Assembly: GCA_030849805.1 (NCBI GenBank)
Contig: JASANZ010002012.1
Location: forward strand, 1-32,956
Direction: 5' to 3'
Length of the DNA stretch: 32,956 nt
Source: Sergeia podlipaevii
Taxonomy: Eukaryota; Euglenozoa; Kinetoplastea; Trypanosomatida; Trypanosomatidae
Under the pieces are notes generated by a model that was given only the letters and a program-made list of their open reading frames with translations, was not told the origin of the DNA and did not search any database. Every line of letters starts with the position of its first letter. Position 1 is the stretch's first letter. Made by a program: the position numbers and the translations under genes. Positions 20,501 through 27,787 of the stretch are shown here, piece by piece.

Positions 20501-22164
20501 TGTCGCCATACATAGTCCTCTTCTGCGTTGCGTGGCGCGAGGCGCGTTGTCCTGGCACGTTCTGCGGCGGTCCGAGGAAGGGCGTACTTGTTTGAGCGGG
20601 CACTACTACTGCTGCTGCTGTTGCTACCATTTGCTGCTACAGTCGCGTGCCTACTAGTGGTGTCTAGCTCCTTGATAGGTAGTGGAAGCACCACGTGACT
20701 GGGGTCCCTTTGTGGCGCGCCAGGGAGTGGAGCCGCACGCCCACATCTCCATGCTGCTAGTGCGTGCGCCTTCTGCTTCGCTGCGTCGTTTGGGAAAAGC
20801 GGTGTGTGTAAGGTGTCCAACAGCAGCTCCGCATGCATGCCGGCAAGTGCCATGGCAGTCTCACGAGTCAGCGCTTTGCCCTGCGCCACCACCTTCATGG
20901 TATCATCACCAGGCGCAGCAGATGAGGGATGAAACAGCTCATGAGGGAGAGTGATGCTTACTGTAACATACCCATCACAGTCCTCGTCCTCTCCGGCAGC
21001 CTCCGCAACTCCACTGCTGCTGCTGCTACCACAACCATCATTACTGTTATTGGACGCCCTTCTCTCCCCTTCGACAAGACAGAGATCTGTAAGGGTAAAC
21101 CCAGAGTCCTTCAGGCATTCACGTACACGCCACAGTGCAGCGCTATCAAATACAGCTGGCGACAGCAATGCCAGAGGCGGTGCCATATAAGGTGGGGTCC
21201 CGGTAATGTCAAGCAGCTGCCACTGCTGCCCCTCCGTCTCGTCTCGGTTGCTACCAAGACGTCGCAACGGTAGAGGAAAGTCCGCCAGATTTAAGGAAGC
21301 GCCGCTGCTGATGGCATCTGGGCTTGGGGCTCGGCGACCTGCTTTGGCCGCCGCTGCCGCGTGCTTCCGCTGCATAGATGGGAGGGTGTATATGTGATAG
21401 CCAAGTTCATCGATGATGCGTTCTGCGTGCATGGTGGCCAGTAGCTCCGCCTCCACACGCGTGGGGCCTACGCCGTGTGCCCAAAGACCACGAGCGCTGC
21501 CGGGCCACACAGGGTGGGTAATAGGGAGGTAAATGCGGCAGTGGTAAAAAAAAGTCAGCCCATCTGAAACTAGTTTTTCATTCGTATTACAGGCACCGCT
21601 GTCAATGTCACTATGTCCGCTGCGCTCGCCAGAAGAAAAAGAATCTGATATCTCCTCGGTGTCAAGGATATCTGCTGTGTTCTCGGACCCACGCCGCTCC
21701 GTCGCGTACTTGCGTAGAAAATTCACAACACGTGCACGGGCGAACTTGTCAAGTTTGCGTACGTCAGTGAAAGACTCTGGTAATGCACTAGAGGACGCCG
21801 CCTTCACTGCCGGAAGACAAAGCAAACGATTTATGTCATGTGTTGTGCCCTCGTTAGTTCCATCATCCTCCGTCGTGTCATTAATAGGGACTGAAGCAGC
21901 GGCACTGCCTTTAGCGCTGATCTCCACCACAAACGACACCTCTTCAGGCTGTATGACCCCTGTGTCAAAACGATGAACCTGACGCTTACAGCACACCAAT
22001 GGGGTGGATGAGAAGTTGTTGTTGATGTTATTGTTTTGTTCGTAGTGCACGTCGGATGCTCCGATAAGCCTGAAGCACAGTGCATTACGTGAAGATACTA
22101 CGAACCGTCTTGTAGTGCTGAATGCACCACTGCGTGTGCTACAGTCGCGAAGCAACCGCTTCAT
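14539..22164 (-). CDS. KREH2: Mitochondrial DEAH-box RNA helicase with multiple dsRBD-like repeats, probable KREH2
   Basis: This 2541-aa protein ends in a complete RHA/DEAH helicase core. Visible motifs are motif I GTTGCGKT (K1740), Ia TQPRRLS, II DEIH (1833-1836), III SAT (1865-1867) and VI QRRGRAGR (2102-2109), followed by winged-helix/HA2-type and OB-fold regions. The first 45 residues (MKRLLRDCSTRSGAFSTTRR and on) are basic, Ser/Thr-rich and acid-poor, a strong mitochondrial presequence. The long N-terminal region carries at least seven dsRBD-like units, each closing with a helix like EAELLAxMHAExILDxLG; the key His falls at residues 246, 444, 638, 910, 1165, 1391 and 1580. A poly-Ala/Asp/Ser insertion lies between motifs III and IV. 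A huge mitochondrial DEAH helicase with dsRBDs fits KREH2, which unwinds gRNA/mRNA duplexes in kinetoplastid U-indel editing. The symbol is inferred from architecture, not from an alignment. Confidence 0.75.
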   Translation of the reverse strand: MKRLLRDCSTRSGAFSTTRRFVVSSRNALCFRLIGASDVHYEQNNNINNNFSSTPLVCCKRQVHRFDTGVIQPEEVSFVVEISAKGSAAASVPINDTTEDDGTNEGTTHDINRLLCLPAVKAASSSALPESFTDVRKLDKFARARVVNFLRKYATERRGSENTADILDTEEISDSFSSGERSGHSDIDSGACNTNEKLVSDGLTFFYHCRIYLPITHPVWPGSARGLWAHGVGPTRVEAELLATMHAERIIDELGYHIYTLPSMQRKHAAAAAKAGRRAPSPDAISSGASLNLADFPLPLRRLGSNRDETEGQQWQLLDITGTPPYMAPPLALLSPAVFDSAALWRVRECLKDSGFTLTDLCLVEGERRASNNSNDGCGSSSSSGVAEAAGEDEDCDGYVTVSITLPHELFHPSSAAPGDDTMKVVAQGKALTRETAMALAGMHAELLLDTLHTPLFPNDAAKQKAHALAAWRCGRAAPLPGAPQRDPSHVVLPLPIKELDTTSRHATVAANGSNSSSSSSARSNKYALPRTAAERARTTRLAPRNAEEDYVWRHQLITAQCTDFSSTDVAEDSALSDLTSYLASVRAPRAQDPFFHESIQGCIKATVVLPVPDACGIRGGVGVATTVREADVLAASHALNVLTALGIPVKATSEAQEKWEHARADAFGTGSGKIARIGYADASPPGLRVAGKTLARHVDVAQMLMESSAVSFPGSSSASSTLPHEQEKQEGVTTAETAETPKKKRRVPKRAKLASELGQETKKTAIREEERTKEESSAPPESETRYLECRKWISKECWSIEADSPDGYIMLAPKDEQEANIISPAASSALYSPRMMDRHSKQRVKAYLASMGRRFEDIFVTHYIDSDENGGVGIHTCAASLPVPSRFGSRVALGSAATASEAEHLAAMHAELILDTLGIGLFIDPKRQQQHAEECWSRGRWAPPGFSSGGGGGDYTVREEYFKPADTPNPPPLRREYVGSVLWEKHKQQKQKRKALLAPRSVRRARFAQEASEVESSSAVVESRNAKENLEIERLAAVVDGTGSAAMEEIEPTTSRTPTPKETHTPVLEAELDFLSKMRVQYYLRRHGKHIVSPQYTVTLSKGTVQHTASWQLPVPASTLEQLKKKEREEVGGVENNSESNTNEVLVTGIATVKRDAELLAWMHAERTLDALEVPIFDNLPGLQAWHAVRVDKQGRWAPGGQQPRPNSPSSSPTLHALPPPPLKLVPTPTKELERPLNPRMQDSEGGDSFTLESWEAYCERCSSYIAAKEMAARDVFFDNERAPRTGNALYDAALDEAETTSATNITTTDNNSSSSVSGAGTKKSDTKWLLQSYCHAAGTVYPQHWRVQTVGPVLHRVQLTTIAIPGHEYVLAQGVGSNKDTSHRRAAAHALAMLKRLDPNYDMHMNTALEGSRSSSGRNVSVAEDTDGGDALDGADDDDTITFSADSLLMSSLMASAKALDSSLPMMKGRSSRHSRVSKSSRKKFNKIKVPAWNARLNDFSHEGKVLVIELFAVCFQLSPPKVEHTVSLTRDADDSGNGFTIPLRTSTVTIEDENGVSWSGKASGGGPVQNELHAYEHLFAILSTHVSSFEMMKNMVKKDAYINPRKIPTLQLTQEQRERMQSCVERTSPPADAEDGGGEKASQALTTRQFEKFMRMELAQDAAATAPLVSMMDASQQQQESRALMEALRSKITNVEYLEKFARRRDGLHIAARKDAILGLLRDHPIVIVSGTTGCGKTTQVPQYILDYETERGSGGTCSILVTQPRRLSTVSIAQRVAAERLESVGDSCGYTIRFDSRPGRHINFCTTGILLRILRSSPLLEGINYIIIDEIHERDMNSDFLLMLLRDLMRKRKDLHVILMSATLEVEVFSSFFANAPVVNVNGYAYPVQEMFIEDLVPYARAHKFVSPLLDEVASSIAKGTLGTFSAAAAAADDDRSSSTAMSLSRDTSTKKYGVLETTTGIDYPAVQFAVEQAMRMADLKDSSILVFLPGWDEIVRAKLILERNPVYHIISLHSSVGSEEQMECFFPAPEGKIKLILSTNIAESGVTIDDVGAVIDVGRAKEKCYMMREGRTRMSKTETRSVSRLISVYASRANCVQRRGRAGRTRPGICIRLYTRHHFETLHQFQTPEILRLPLDEVCLQIMCLCLCDPLIFFQGALEPPPADHVEAAMARLQDLGAVTKDHQLTALGLRLSQLPVNPRAGKLILLGAIFGCLDTTLTAASVRQTDVFATDRLARDATRLHKEDLSCDTQSDILGSVNGFNYWVTSHCQKGPAEVGADLQARQLSVPNLLLVSRLKKQFFKILHESGFLAVETAAAASEVSQDVFVDLSAHSVDAYNVGLVKSLIACSMFPNIAMATGTRTARTKFENKVRIAADSVYCKTLESKLKMPFLVYDEAAHVSYDEAQMFLTIRTLSSTPLWAIVLFGTNYLPIVYNYEVNLACIDGWIWFQTSPKDVRLIERFKEALNVRLARKFLDPADAENNVALEAMVTIVKELVNTPLKTNQLCEEVWAEEGSILEAKVMKEAVEDVKEQGGD

Positions 22165-22914
22165 TTTTTGTATTCTTATTTAAGTAATCAAATAAAGCAA
22201 ACAAACAGTATGCAGGTAGGTTAGTGTAACAAAAGGGAAGGGGAAAGAGACTCTGTGATGCAAGAGGAGATATAGCTCTGCTAAATTGAATACCCCTCAG
22301 GATATGGTATCGTGTGGTATACCAACTAGATACAATGATAAGTACAAATCAGTACGTATTGGGAAAATACAGAGAGGGAGAGAGAAAAGAGAAAGAAGAA
22401 AAAAAACATAACATGAATATAATAAAGACACTTAGCAGTACAGTGGAATAGATAAATGTGTTACTGCAACATTCGGATCAGTGCATGGCATAAAAGCAAA
22501 AAAAAAAAAATGCTTGCTTTTTCATCTGTTTTATTCGAAGTATACAGACAACCAACCAACCTCTCAAAAAAAGGAAAAATAGACCTCATACCACAACAGC
22601 AGTAATAGTAATAGTTGTAGTAGTAGTGGTGGTAAGCAAATCCACTCCCACACTCTCACAACGCACAAGCAAGTAATAATAATAATAATGGCAATAAAGA
22701 AACTGTACTTCTCACGTTCGCATTCGCATCTCTCGCTCTTATCGTAATTATCACAAGACAAAGAAATATTCTCCGATGATCTTTCGGGGTTGTTCTTCTT
22801 TTTTTTTTTTTTGAAAAGCAAACGCCACTAGAACAAAAATGCCAAATAGAAAATAAAAGAAAGAAAGAAAAAGGAATTGCAAACGCAGCTTCACGCCACT
22901 GCTAGATCCACCAA
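22165..22914. other. Intergenic spacer between the P4 ATPase and helicase genes
   Basis: The spacer contains a 36-nt purine block (22371-22406), an A run near 22500, and AAT/TAG trinucleotide-rich sequence at 22600-22690. No ORF or RNA gene is supported. Confidence 0.55.
22325..22406 (-). promoter_or_regulatory. Predicted spliced-leader acceptor for the helicase gene
   Basis: The strongest pyrimidine tract of this spacer (minus strand, 22406 to 22371) is followed by a first AG at 22325-22326. The 5' UTR would be about 160 nt with no upstream ATG. A weaker tract at 22234-22251 with an AG at 22175-22176 is the alternative, leaving 10 nt. Confidence 0.45.
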
Positions 22915-25900
22915 TCACATAAACTTTTCTGCAATTCTGCGATTGAACAATATGTACTTGCCAAGAAGACGGAAGATGAGAAGTGGTCCAATACTCACAC
23001 AACATATCACCGCCACGCGCCACCAGCAGCTCCAAGAAAAGAAAAACACACGATCAAAGGTGTCGGGCAGCACCACCACGGCAAGGAAAAACGCAAGAAG
23101 CGAGATGGCCTCAGCGGCAATGAAGAGCCAAAAGTGCCACCGACGCTGCGACCACAGCTGACGCAGATGCACCGTGCTACCCACAATGACCAACTCTGTA
23201 ATGAGGAGAGAAGTGTAGGCAATCGTGACAATCTGGAACATCTCATCGTTGAATAGCTGCAGCGACACGAGCATCATGACCCCACCTTGAAAGAGGGAGA
23301 CCCACACCCACTCCAGAAAAGTTCGCGTATTCATCGATCGAGACTTGATGAGCTCGCGGTACAGCTGTGGGTATTCGCCCACGTCCGTTTCCTTGAAGTC
23401 CTCATCAAGCACAAGCGCAAAGGCCGGAGCCATGGTAAAAACCGTAGAATAGCCCATCAAAAGATACCCATTGAAGACCGACATCGTTGTACCCGCGAAG
23501 AGCGTCGAGAAGACAGCCTGCACAACAGAATAAACAATTCCACGATGCATGATAAACTGACTTAAGCGACACGTACGACGGTAGGAATTGCGGCCGTGCC
23601 ACATGATAAGCCGCAAGCAGTGAGAAAACTTGGTGATACTAAAATCTGCCGCCATGCTGGCCTGTTTCCCTTCTACTCCCTCTATGCCAATGCCCACGTT
23701 TGCGGCCAAGATCATCGACACATCGTTTCCTCCATCGCCAATAGCGGCCATCCGCACGGTCTTCTTGGAGAACGCGCGCATGGTCTCCACCACCTTGGCC
23801 TTCTGGGTAGGCGAACAGCGCGCGACAATAACGGAGTAGGCCGTTCTAGCCACCTCCACAAAGAGCTGCTCTACCTGTGGCAGAAGGCACAGCGAGAGGC
23901 AGGTGCCGTCAAGAATAAGCGTCCATGGGGCGAGCATGTAGTCGCCCACTATGGCAGGGTCGTATTGCCGCTGCAGCTGGCCAAGCCGCCCCCACAGCTC
24001 CTCCACATCTGTGCACAGTAGGTACTCCACCGGTGCGTTACGAGGAATTAGACGCGTGGAGCGGCCGATCGTCGTGGCGGTTTCCACCTTATCTCCTGTG
24101 AGAATCCACACTTTGATGCCACACATACCAAGCGTCTCCAGCGCCTCCACCACATTATCTTGGAGCTCATCCTCAACCCCGGTTACCCCAACAAGCGTCA
24201 TGTCGGTCTCTAGCAAGCGCATCGCCGCCTCTAGGCGCTCTCCGCGTGTCTCGCCCATGATCGCGCTGGCCGCATCGTACTGCTGAAGAAAGTGAAGAAG
24301 TTGTTCCTCTGTCAAGGCACGGCTTGCAAAAACAAGCGTGCGAAGGCCCACCTGCGCCAACTCCTGACAGCTCTCATCGAGCCACTCAGAGCTACGCACC
24401 ACCGTGGTCATCTTGGTATCTGCACCCTTCATGTAGTATACGTACTCAGCCGCTGGCAGCGGCGATGACCCTGGTTGCTCTCCGCTTGTTTGCAGGCGAC
24501 GCCTCTTCACGATGACGCCCATGCACTTGCGCTCAGACGTAAAGGGAAACATCTTAACTACATCATACATGTACTGCTCCCCAGAGGGAACGGTGAAGCT
24601 CACGGAGCCTAGGTCGCGCGCGTTCAGCGTCACGCCGACAGAACTGCAAAATCTCACTAGTGCCACCTCGTCTAGAGATGAGGCTTGATACTCGCGCTGG
24701 CCGTCCTCTAGCACTGGACTCACGTTGTGGCAGAGCACCATTGTGCTCACCATCTCCCCCACTGCCTGCACCTCGCGGTCCCGCTGCCGCTGATCCCCCG
24801 CAATGGCACTGCGTCTAATCCGCTCACGTTGCTGCTGCTTCTGCTCTGTGAACTTTCCATCTACCTGCGCGTTTGCTGAGCTGCTGCCAAAGTACTCCTG
24901 CACGTCATACTCAATGCGGTCAATGTCGCGGTCTGTGAGCACCAGCTCTTGTCCTAGCTGCAGCACTCGGAACTGCATGCTGTTCTTGGTGAGTGTCCCT
25001 GTCTTGTCGGAAAAGAGATACTGCAGACGACCCAGCTCCTCAGGAAGGTCGGTGTTGCGTGCCACAGTTCCGGGAATGTGCGGGTCTCGACCAATGTCAT
25101 ATGAATACCACAGTCGGCCCACATCGACATTCACGCGCATCGAAATCGGAATCATAGCGGACATAAGAATAAGAAAGCGGATCAGCATCACAACCCAGTC
25201 GCCATGGAACCGCTGTTGGGCTACCAAAAGAAACGAAAAGATCAAGAGAAGAGTAAAGCATAGAAATCCGATGAAGTTAAGTTCGTCTTCAATGAGACCC
25301 CACTTTGTGCGCGGCTTCGTCGCGTTCATCGCGCTGCGCGTATCGGTGCCGGTGTACATCACCGCGCCTACGCAGGTGCCTGAGGCTACCACGCACGAGG
25401 CCCACAGACAGTTCTCGGCACCAATCGCCTCAGACTGGCCGTTCGCATTATCCAAAACGCCAACAAACTGATAAATGTCCTTGTGTGGCGCCTCACACCG
25501 CAAGTTCACACGTAGGAAACCCAGTTGCGTATATGAGAGCCCTTTCGATGTATTGAGCGGGTACCGAAGCTTCCAGTCTGTCTCGCCGTCCAGTTGGTCA
25601 GTGCGCACGAACATGGTGCCGTTGGCCTCGGAGGTGTGAAGTAGCACGCAATCAGCGGGGATGCGCTGATCGTGATGCAGCATAAGAAGATCGCCAACGC
25701 GTATGTCACTCGAGCGCACCTTGACAATATCCCCACCTCTCGTAATCTTCTCAAAGTACTCACGGTTGACTGCGCGGTCGCGGCGATAGCGCTTGAACTC
25801 ATCAAGTGCATCCTTCATGAGAGAGAGGCACACTACCATCGCAAGCGGTGAGAAGTACGTAAATAAGAAGCCCACTTTAAAGAGCGGAATGAGCTGCGAG

Positions 25901-26352
25901 AACGCCAGAAACAGATAGAAAACATTAAAGAAATTGCGGAACTGGTTTAAAAGCGCTAGAGGTAGAAACGTAAGGAGCGAGAAGCGGCGATTATTGACGG
26001 CGTTGCTCGGGTATCCTTGCGCACTCCACACGAGAGGGTCGCAGCCGAATGGCACCACACGCGTTTCATTGGCGTGAGTGATGCTAAGGTTCAGCAGCCG
26101 CCTGATGCTGTCTCCGCAACTGCTGGGGCGTACGGGAGGCACAGGAAGAGCTCCGGGTATGCCGCCGTCGTCAACGCTGCGGCTGGTCTGAAGATGGGAA
26201 TAGTGAGGAGTATCGCCAAGGGCGTCAATTACCACCGTCTCGGTGACGTCGCGGTCGCGACGACTGGGTCTTGGGGAAGTAGAGCCGCTGTTGTGCCCAG
26301 AAGATATGCTAGCCATTTCCTCACTATACAGTTTCCGACACCTATTTCGCAT
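22915..26352 (-). CDS. P4-type ATPase (phospholipid flippase), Neo1/ATP9 class
   Basis: This enzyme moves phospholipids from the outer or lumenal leaflet to the cytosolic leaflet, most likely in Golgi or endosomal membranes. P-type hallmarks are the actuator motif DGET (255-258, inside QLDGETDWKLR), the phosphorylated D449 in DKTGTLTKN, and the hinge GDGGND (D873, D877). The DWKLR continuation and IPISMRVN in transmembrane helix 4 are typical of the Neo1/ATP9 subgroup, which works without a Cdc50 partner; Met replaces the usual Leu of the PISL motif. The length of 1145 aa matches Neo1. Two hydrophobic clusters flank the large catalytic loop, and six C-terminal segments are visible. The N-terminal 80 residues are Ser/Arg/Pro-rich. 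The start is uncertain: the ATG at 26352 directly follows an AG with no other AG back to the pyrimidine tract, so M13 (26316) may be the real start. Confidence 0.9.
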   Translation of the reverse strand: MRNRCRKLYSEEMASISSGHNSGSTSPRPSRRDRDVTETVVIDALGDTPHYSHLQTSRSVDDGGIPGALPVPPVRPSSCGDSIRRLLNLSITHANETRVVPFGCDPLVWSAQGYPSNAVNNRRFSLLTFLPLALLNQFRNFFNVFYLFLAFSQLIPLFKVGFLFTYFSPLAMVVCLSLMKDALDEFKRYRRDRAVNREYFEKITRGGDIVKVRSSDIRVGDLLMLHHDQRIPADCVLLHTSEANGTMFVRTDQLDGETDWKLRYPLNTSKGLSYTQLGFLRVNLRCEAPHKDIYQFVGVLDNANGQSEAIGAENCLWASCVVASGTCVGAVMYTGTDTRSAMNATKPRTKWGLIEDELNFIGFLCFTLLLIFSFLLVAQQRFHGDWVVMLIRFLILMSAMIPISMRVNVDVGRLWYSYDIGRDPHIPGTVARNTDLPEELGRLQYLFSDKTGTLTKNSMQFRVLQLGQELVLTDRDIDRIEYDVQEYFGSSSANAQVDGKFTEQKQQQRERIRRSAIAGDQRQRDREVQAVGEMVSTMVLCHNVSPVLEDGQREYQASSLDEVALVRFCSSVGVTLNARDLGSVSFTVPSGEQYMYDVVKMFPFTSERKCMGVIVKRRRLQTSGEQPGSSPLPAAEYVYYMKGADTKMTTVVRSSEWLDESCQELAQVGLRTLVFASRALTEEQLLHFLQQYDAASAIMGETRGERLEAAMRLLETDMTLVGVTGVEDELQDNVVEALETLGMCGIKVWILTGDKVETATTIGRSTRLIPRNAPVEYLLCTDVEELWGRLGQLQRQYDPAIVGDYMLAPWTLILDGTCLSLCLLPQVEQLFVEVARTAYSVIVARCSPTQKAKVVETMRAFSKKTVRMAAIGDGGNDVSMILAANVGIGIEGVEGKQASMAADFSITKFSHCLRLIMWHGRNSYRRTCRLSQFIMHRGIVYSVVQAVFSTLFAGTTMSVFNGYLLMGYSTVFTMAPAFALVLDEDFKETDVGEYPQLYRELIKSRSMNTRTFLEWVWVSLFQGGVMMLVSLQLFNDEMFQIVTIAYTSLLITELVIVGSTVHLRQLWSQRRWHFWLFIAAEAISLLAFFLAVVVLPDTFDRVFFFSWSCWWRVAVICCVSIGPLLIFRLLGKYILFNRRIAEKFM

Positions 26353-26445
26353 CTACGACGTGCGCAAACACACAGAGAGAATAATAAATAATAATAATAA
26401 TAATAATTATTATTATTATTATAAACCAACGAAAGAGAAAAAGAA
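26353..26445 (-). promoter_or_regulatory. Candidate spliced-leader acceptor region of the P4 ATPase gene
   Basis: The minus-strand tract CCTTCTTTTTCTCTTTC (26445 to 26429) is followed by AAT/ATT repeats and a CTCTCTGTGTG stretch. The first AG comes at 26353-26354, directly touching the annotated ATG. The next AG, at 26342-26343, would favour the ATG at 26316. A poly-T tract with an AG at 26763-26764 is a distant alternative. Confidence 0.35.
26391..26422. repeat. Perfect 32-bp AT palindrome
   Basis: AAT repeats on the left arm are mirrored exactly by ATT repeats on the right arm, 16 bp each with no spacer. The centre lies between 26406 and 26407. In RNA this would fold as a hairpin lying between the pyrimidine tract and the likely acceptor AG. 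Confidence 0.85.
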
Positions 26446-26768
26446 GGACGCAATCACTGGATCTATATAAATGATCCAGTAAAATGGCAGCGGCAACGAA
26501 GAATACTACAATACCTTCAAATGCACAAGTAAGATATATATATAAGACAAGAAGTTAACCATGCAAAAAATATAAATAAATGACCAAAGCAATACTTCAG
26601 CTAAATGCCGCAACTAATGAAAGGATGATGAAAACGAAGAATAGCTACTTATATTTTATTAATATTTTTTTTTCCATCTCAGCAATGCACTGAATAGCAA
26701 AACAATTCCATCTCCCATCTCTTCTCTTCCTCTCCTCTTCTTCAAATTACTTCACCCCCTCCCTACGT

Positions 26769-26785
26769 AAAAAAAAAAAAAAAAA
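26769..26785. repeat. 17-nt A run (T run on the coding strand)
   Basis: The run lies six bases past the stop codon of the ABITRAM-like gene. It may serve as a pyrimidine tract for the next trans-splicing event, coupled to polyadenylation of this gene. Confidence 0.7.
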
Positions 26786-26791
26786 TTCGAG

Positions 26792-27424
26792 TCATTCATC
26801 CTCATCCTCCCCAGGAGCATCACCGCCAGTCGCAACCCACACCTTACGCAGAGTTCCCATGTTCATCTTCGCGTTGGGGTTTATCACAGCAATGAACCCT
26901 TCAGAAGTCGGTGCCGTGGTCAGAAGTGTCGGGGTCTCCAACAGAGCCGCGTTCAGCTCCAGCACAAAACCGTTTACACACGCAGGGATGGCATACGTGG
27001 TACCATCCGACATGATCACTCCGCACATGCGTGTATCCGCCTGGCACAGCAGCGCATTCTTTTTTCGTTTGCCTACCACCCGAATGCTCTCCGGTGTTAC
27101 CTTGGAGTTGCTCTTGCCAGTACCAAAAGAAACGCTTGTCACAGTTGCCGTACCCACGCGTGCCGCCTCGCACGCCGCGTGCGAAGCATCTAAGCACAGC
27201 ACACAAAGCCCGTTGCTATGCTGGAGCACACGACAGTTGTTTCCGACCACACCTTTGCAGTTCTCCACAAGATACTGATGATAATAGCGCTCCGTATAGT
27301 AATCGAAGGATGTAGGCGCGGAGTTCTTACAGTATGAAAGAGGCCCGAGGTCGCCGCCGGCCTCACTACTTGAAGAAACTGCAGCTGCTTCAGAAGAAGA
27401 AGGAGCTACCGCTTCACTAGACAT
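26792..27424 (-). CDS. ABITRAM/Simiate (FAM206) family protein
   Basis: This 210-aa protein matches the small eukaryotic ABITRAM (Simiate, FAM206A) family, whose animal member is reported to bind actin and influence filament dynamics. Family-like stretches are ERYYHQYLVENC (45-56), RVLQHSNGLCVLCL (65-78), SDGTTYAIPACVNGFVLELN (139-158) and TSEGFIAVINP (173-183). The fold is expected to resemble a lipoyl/GcvH-like beta barrel. The N-terminal 40 residues are Ser/Ala/Glu low complexity, and the C-terminus is acidic (GEDEDE). The frame extends to a TTG at 27463, but the first ATG is at 27424 and was chosen. The leader back to the predicted acceptor is free of ATG. The function in trypanosomatids is unknown to me; the assignment rests on remembered motif resemblance. 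Confidence 0.75.
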   Translation of the reverse strand: MSSEAVAPSSSEAAAVSSSSEAGGDLGPLSYCKNSAPTSFDYYTERYYHQYLVENCKGVVGNNCRVLQHSNGLCVLCLDASHAACEAARVGTATVTSVSFGTGKSNSKVTPESIRVVGKRKKNALLCQADTRMCGVIMSDGTTYAIPACVNGFVLELNAALLETPTLLTTAPTSEGFIAVINPNAKMNMGTLRKVWVATGGDAPGEDEDE

Positions 27425-27787
27425 TCCTATTCTTTTTATTTCTATATCCTTACAACTGCTCAATCCAGAGAAGCAAACTCAAAATATATATATATCTGCA
27501 CTTCAAGAGCGCACAAAGTTTTTAACAAACAAGAAGATAGGAGAAAAGGGGAAAAAAATAAAAATTAGTAGAAGTATGAAAAACTATTAGTCGTCGCATT
27601 GGTTCAAAGAGATCCTTTCACGCAGAAGCTGCTAAGGTACTAATAAAAAAATGAAAGGGGTCCTTCTTTAAAATAGCATTGAAACGCATCTCATTATGTT
27701 TGCATGTTTGTGAATAATATAAAAAGCGACGGTTTGGATCAGGTTTTTCAGCTCAGTGCACCCCCCCCCCGCTTGCCATTTCACCTC
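27425..27787. other. Intergenic spacer between the 1106-aa protein and ABITRAM-like genes
   Basis: A C run of ten (27761-27770) sits 17 nt past the upstream gene's stop. A short TA repeat near 27485-27496 falls in the ABITRAM-like leader. Nothing else is recognised. Confidence 0.55.
27501..27559 (-). promoter_or_regulatory. Predicted spliced-leader acceptor for the ABITRAM-like gene
   Basis: The minus-strand tract TTTTTTTCCCCTTTTCTCC is followed by a first AG at 27501-27502. This yields a 5' UTR of about 76 nt with no ATG before 27424. Confidence 0.5.

Larger units (their letters stand above)
26353..26791. other. Intergenic spacer between the ABITRAM-like and P4 ATPase genes
   Basis: The spacer holds a 17-nt A run at 26769-26785 immediately past the ABITRAM-like stop, AT-rich sequence in the middle, and a perfect AT-only palindrome at 26391-26422 close to the ATPase start. 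Confidence 0.6.

Noticed and set aside
27425..27463. N-terminal extension of the ABITRAM-like protein to 27463
   Set aside because: The extension opens at TTG; the first ATG at 27424 gives the expected protein.
27597..27640. GGTTCAAA resembling a tRNA B box
   Set aside because: The following bases do not complete the box, and no cloverleaf arms or A box are visible on either strand.
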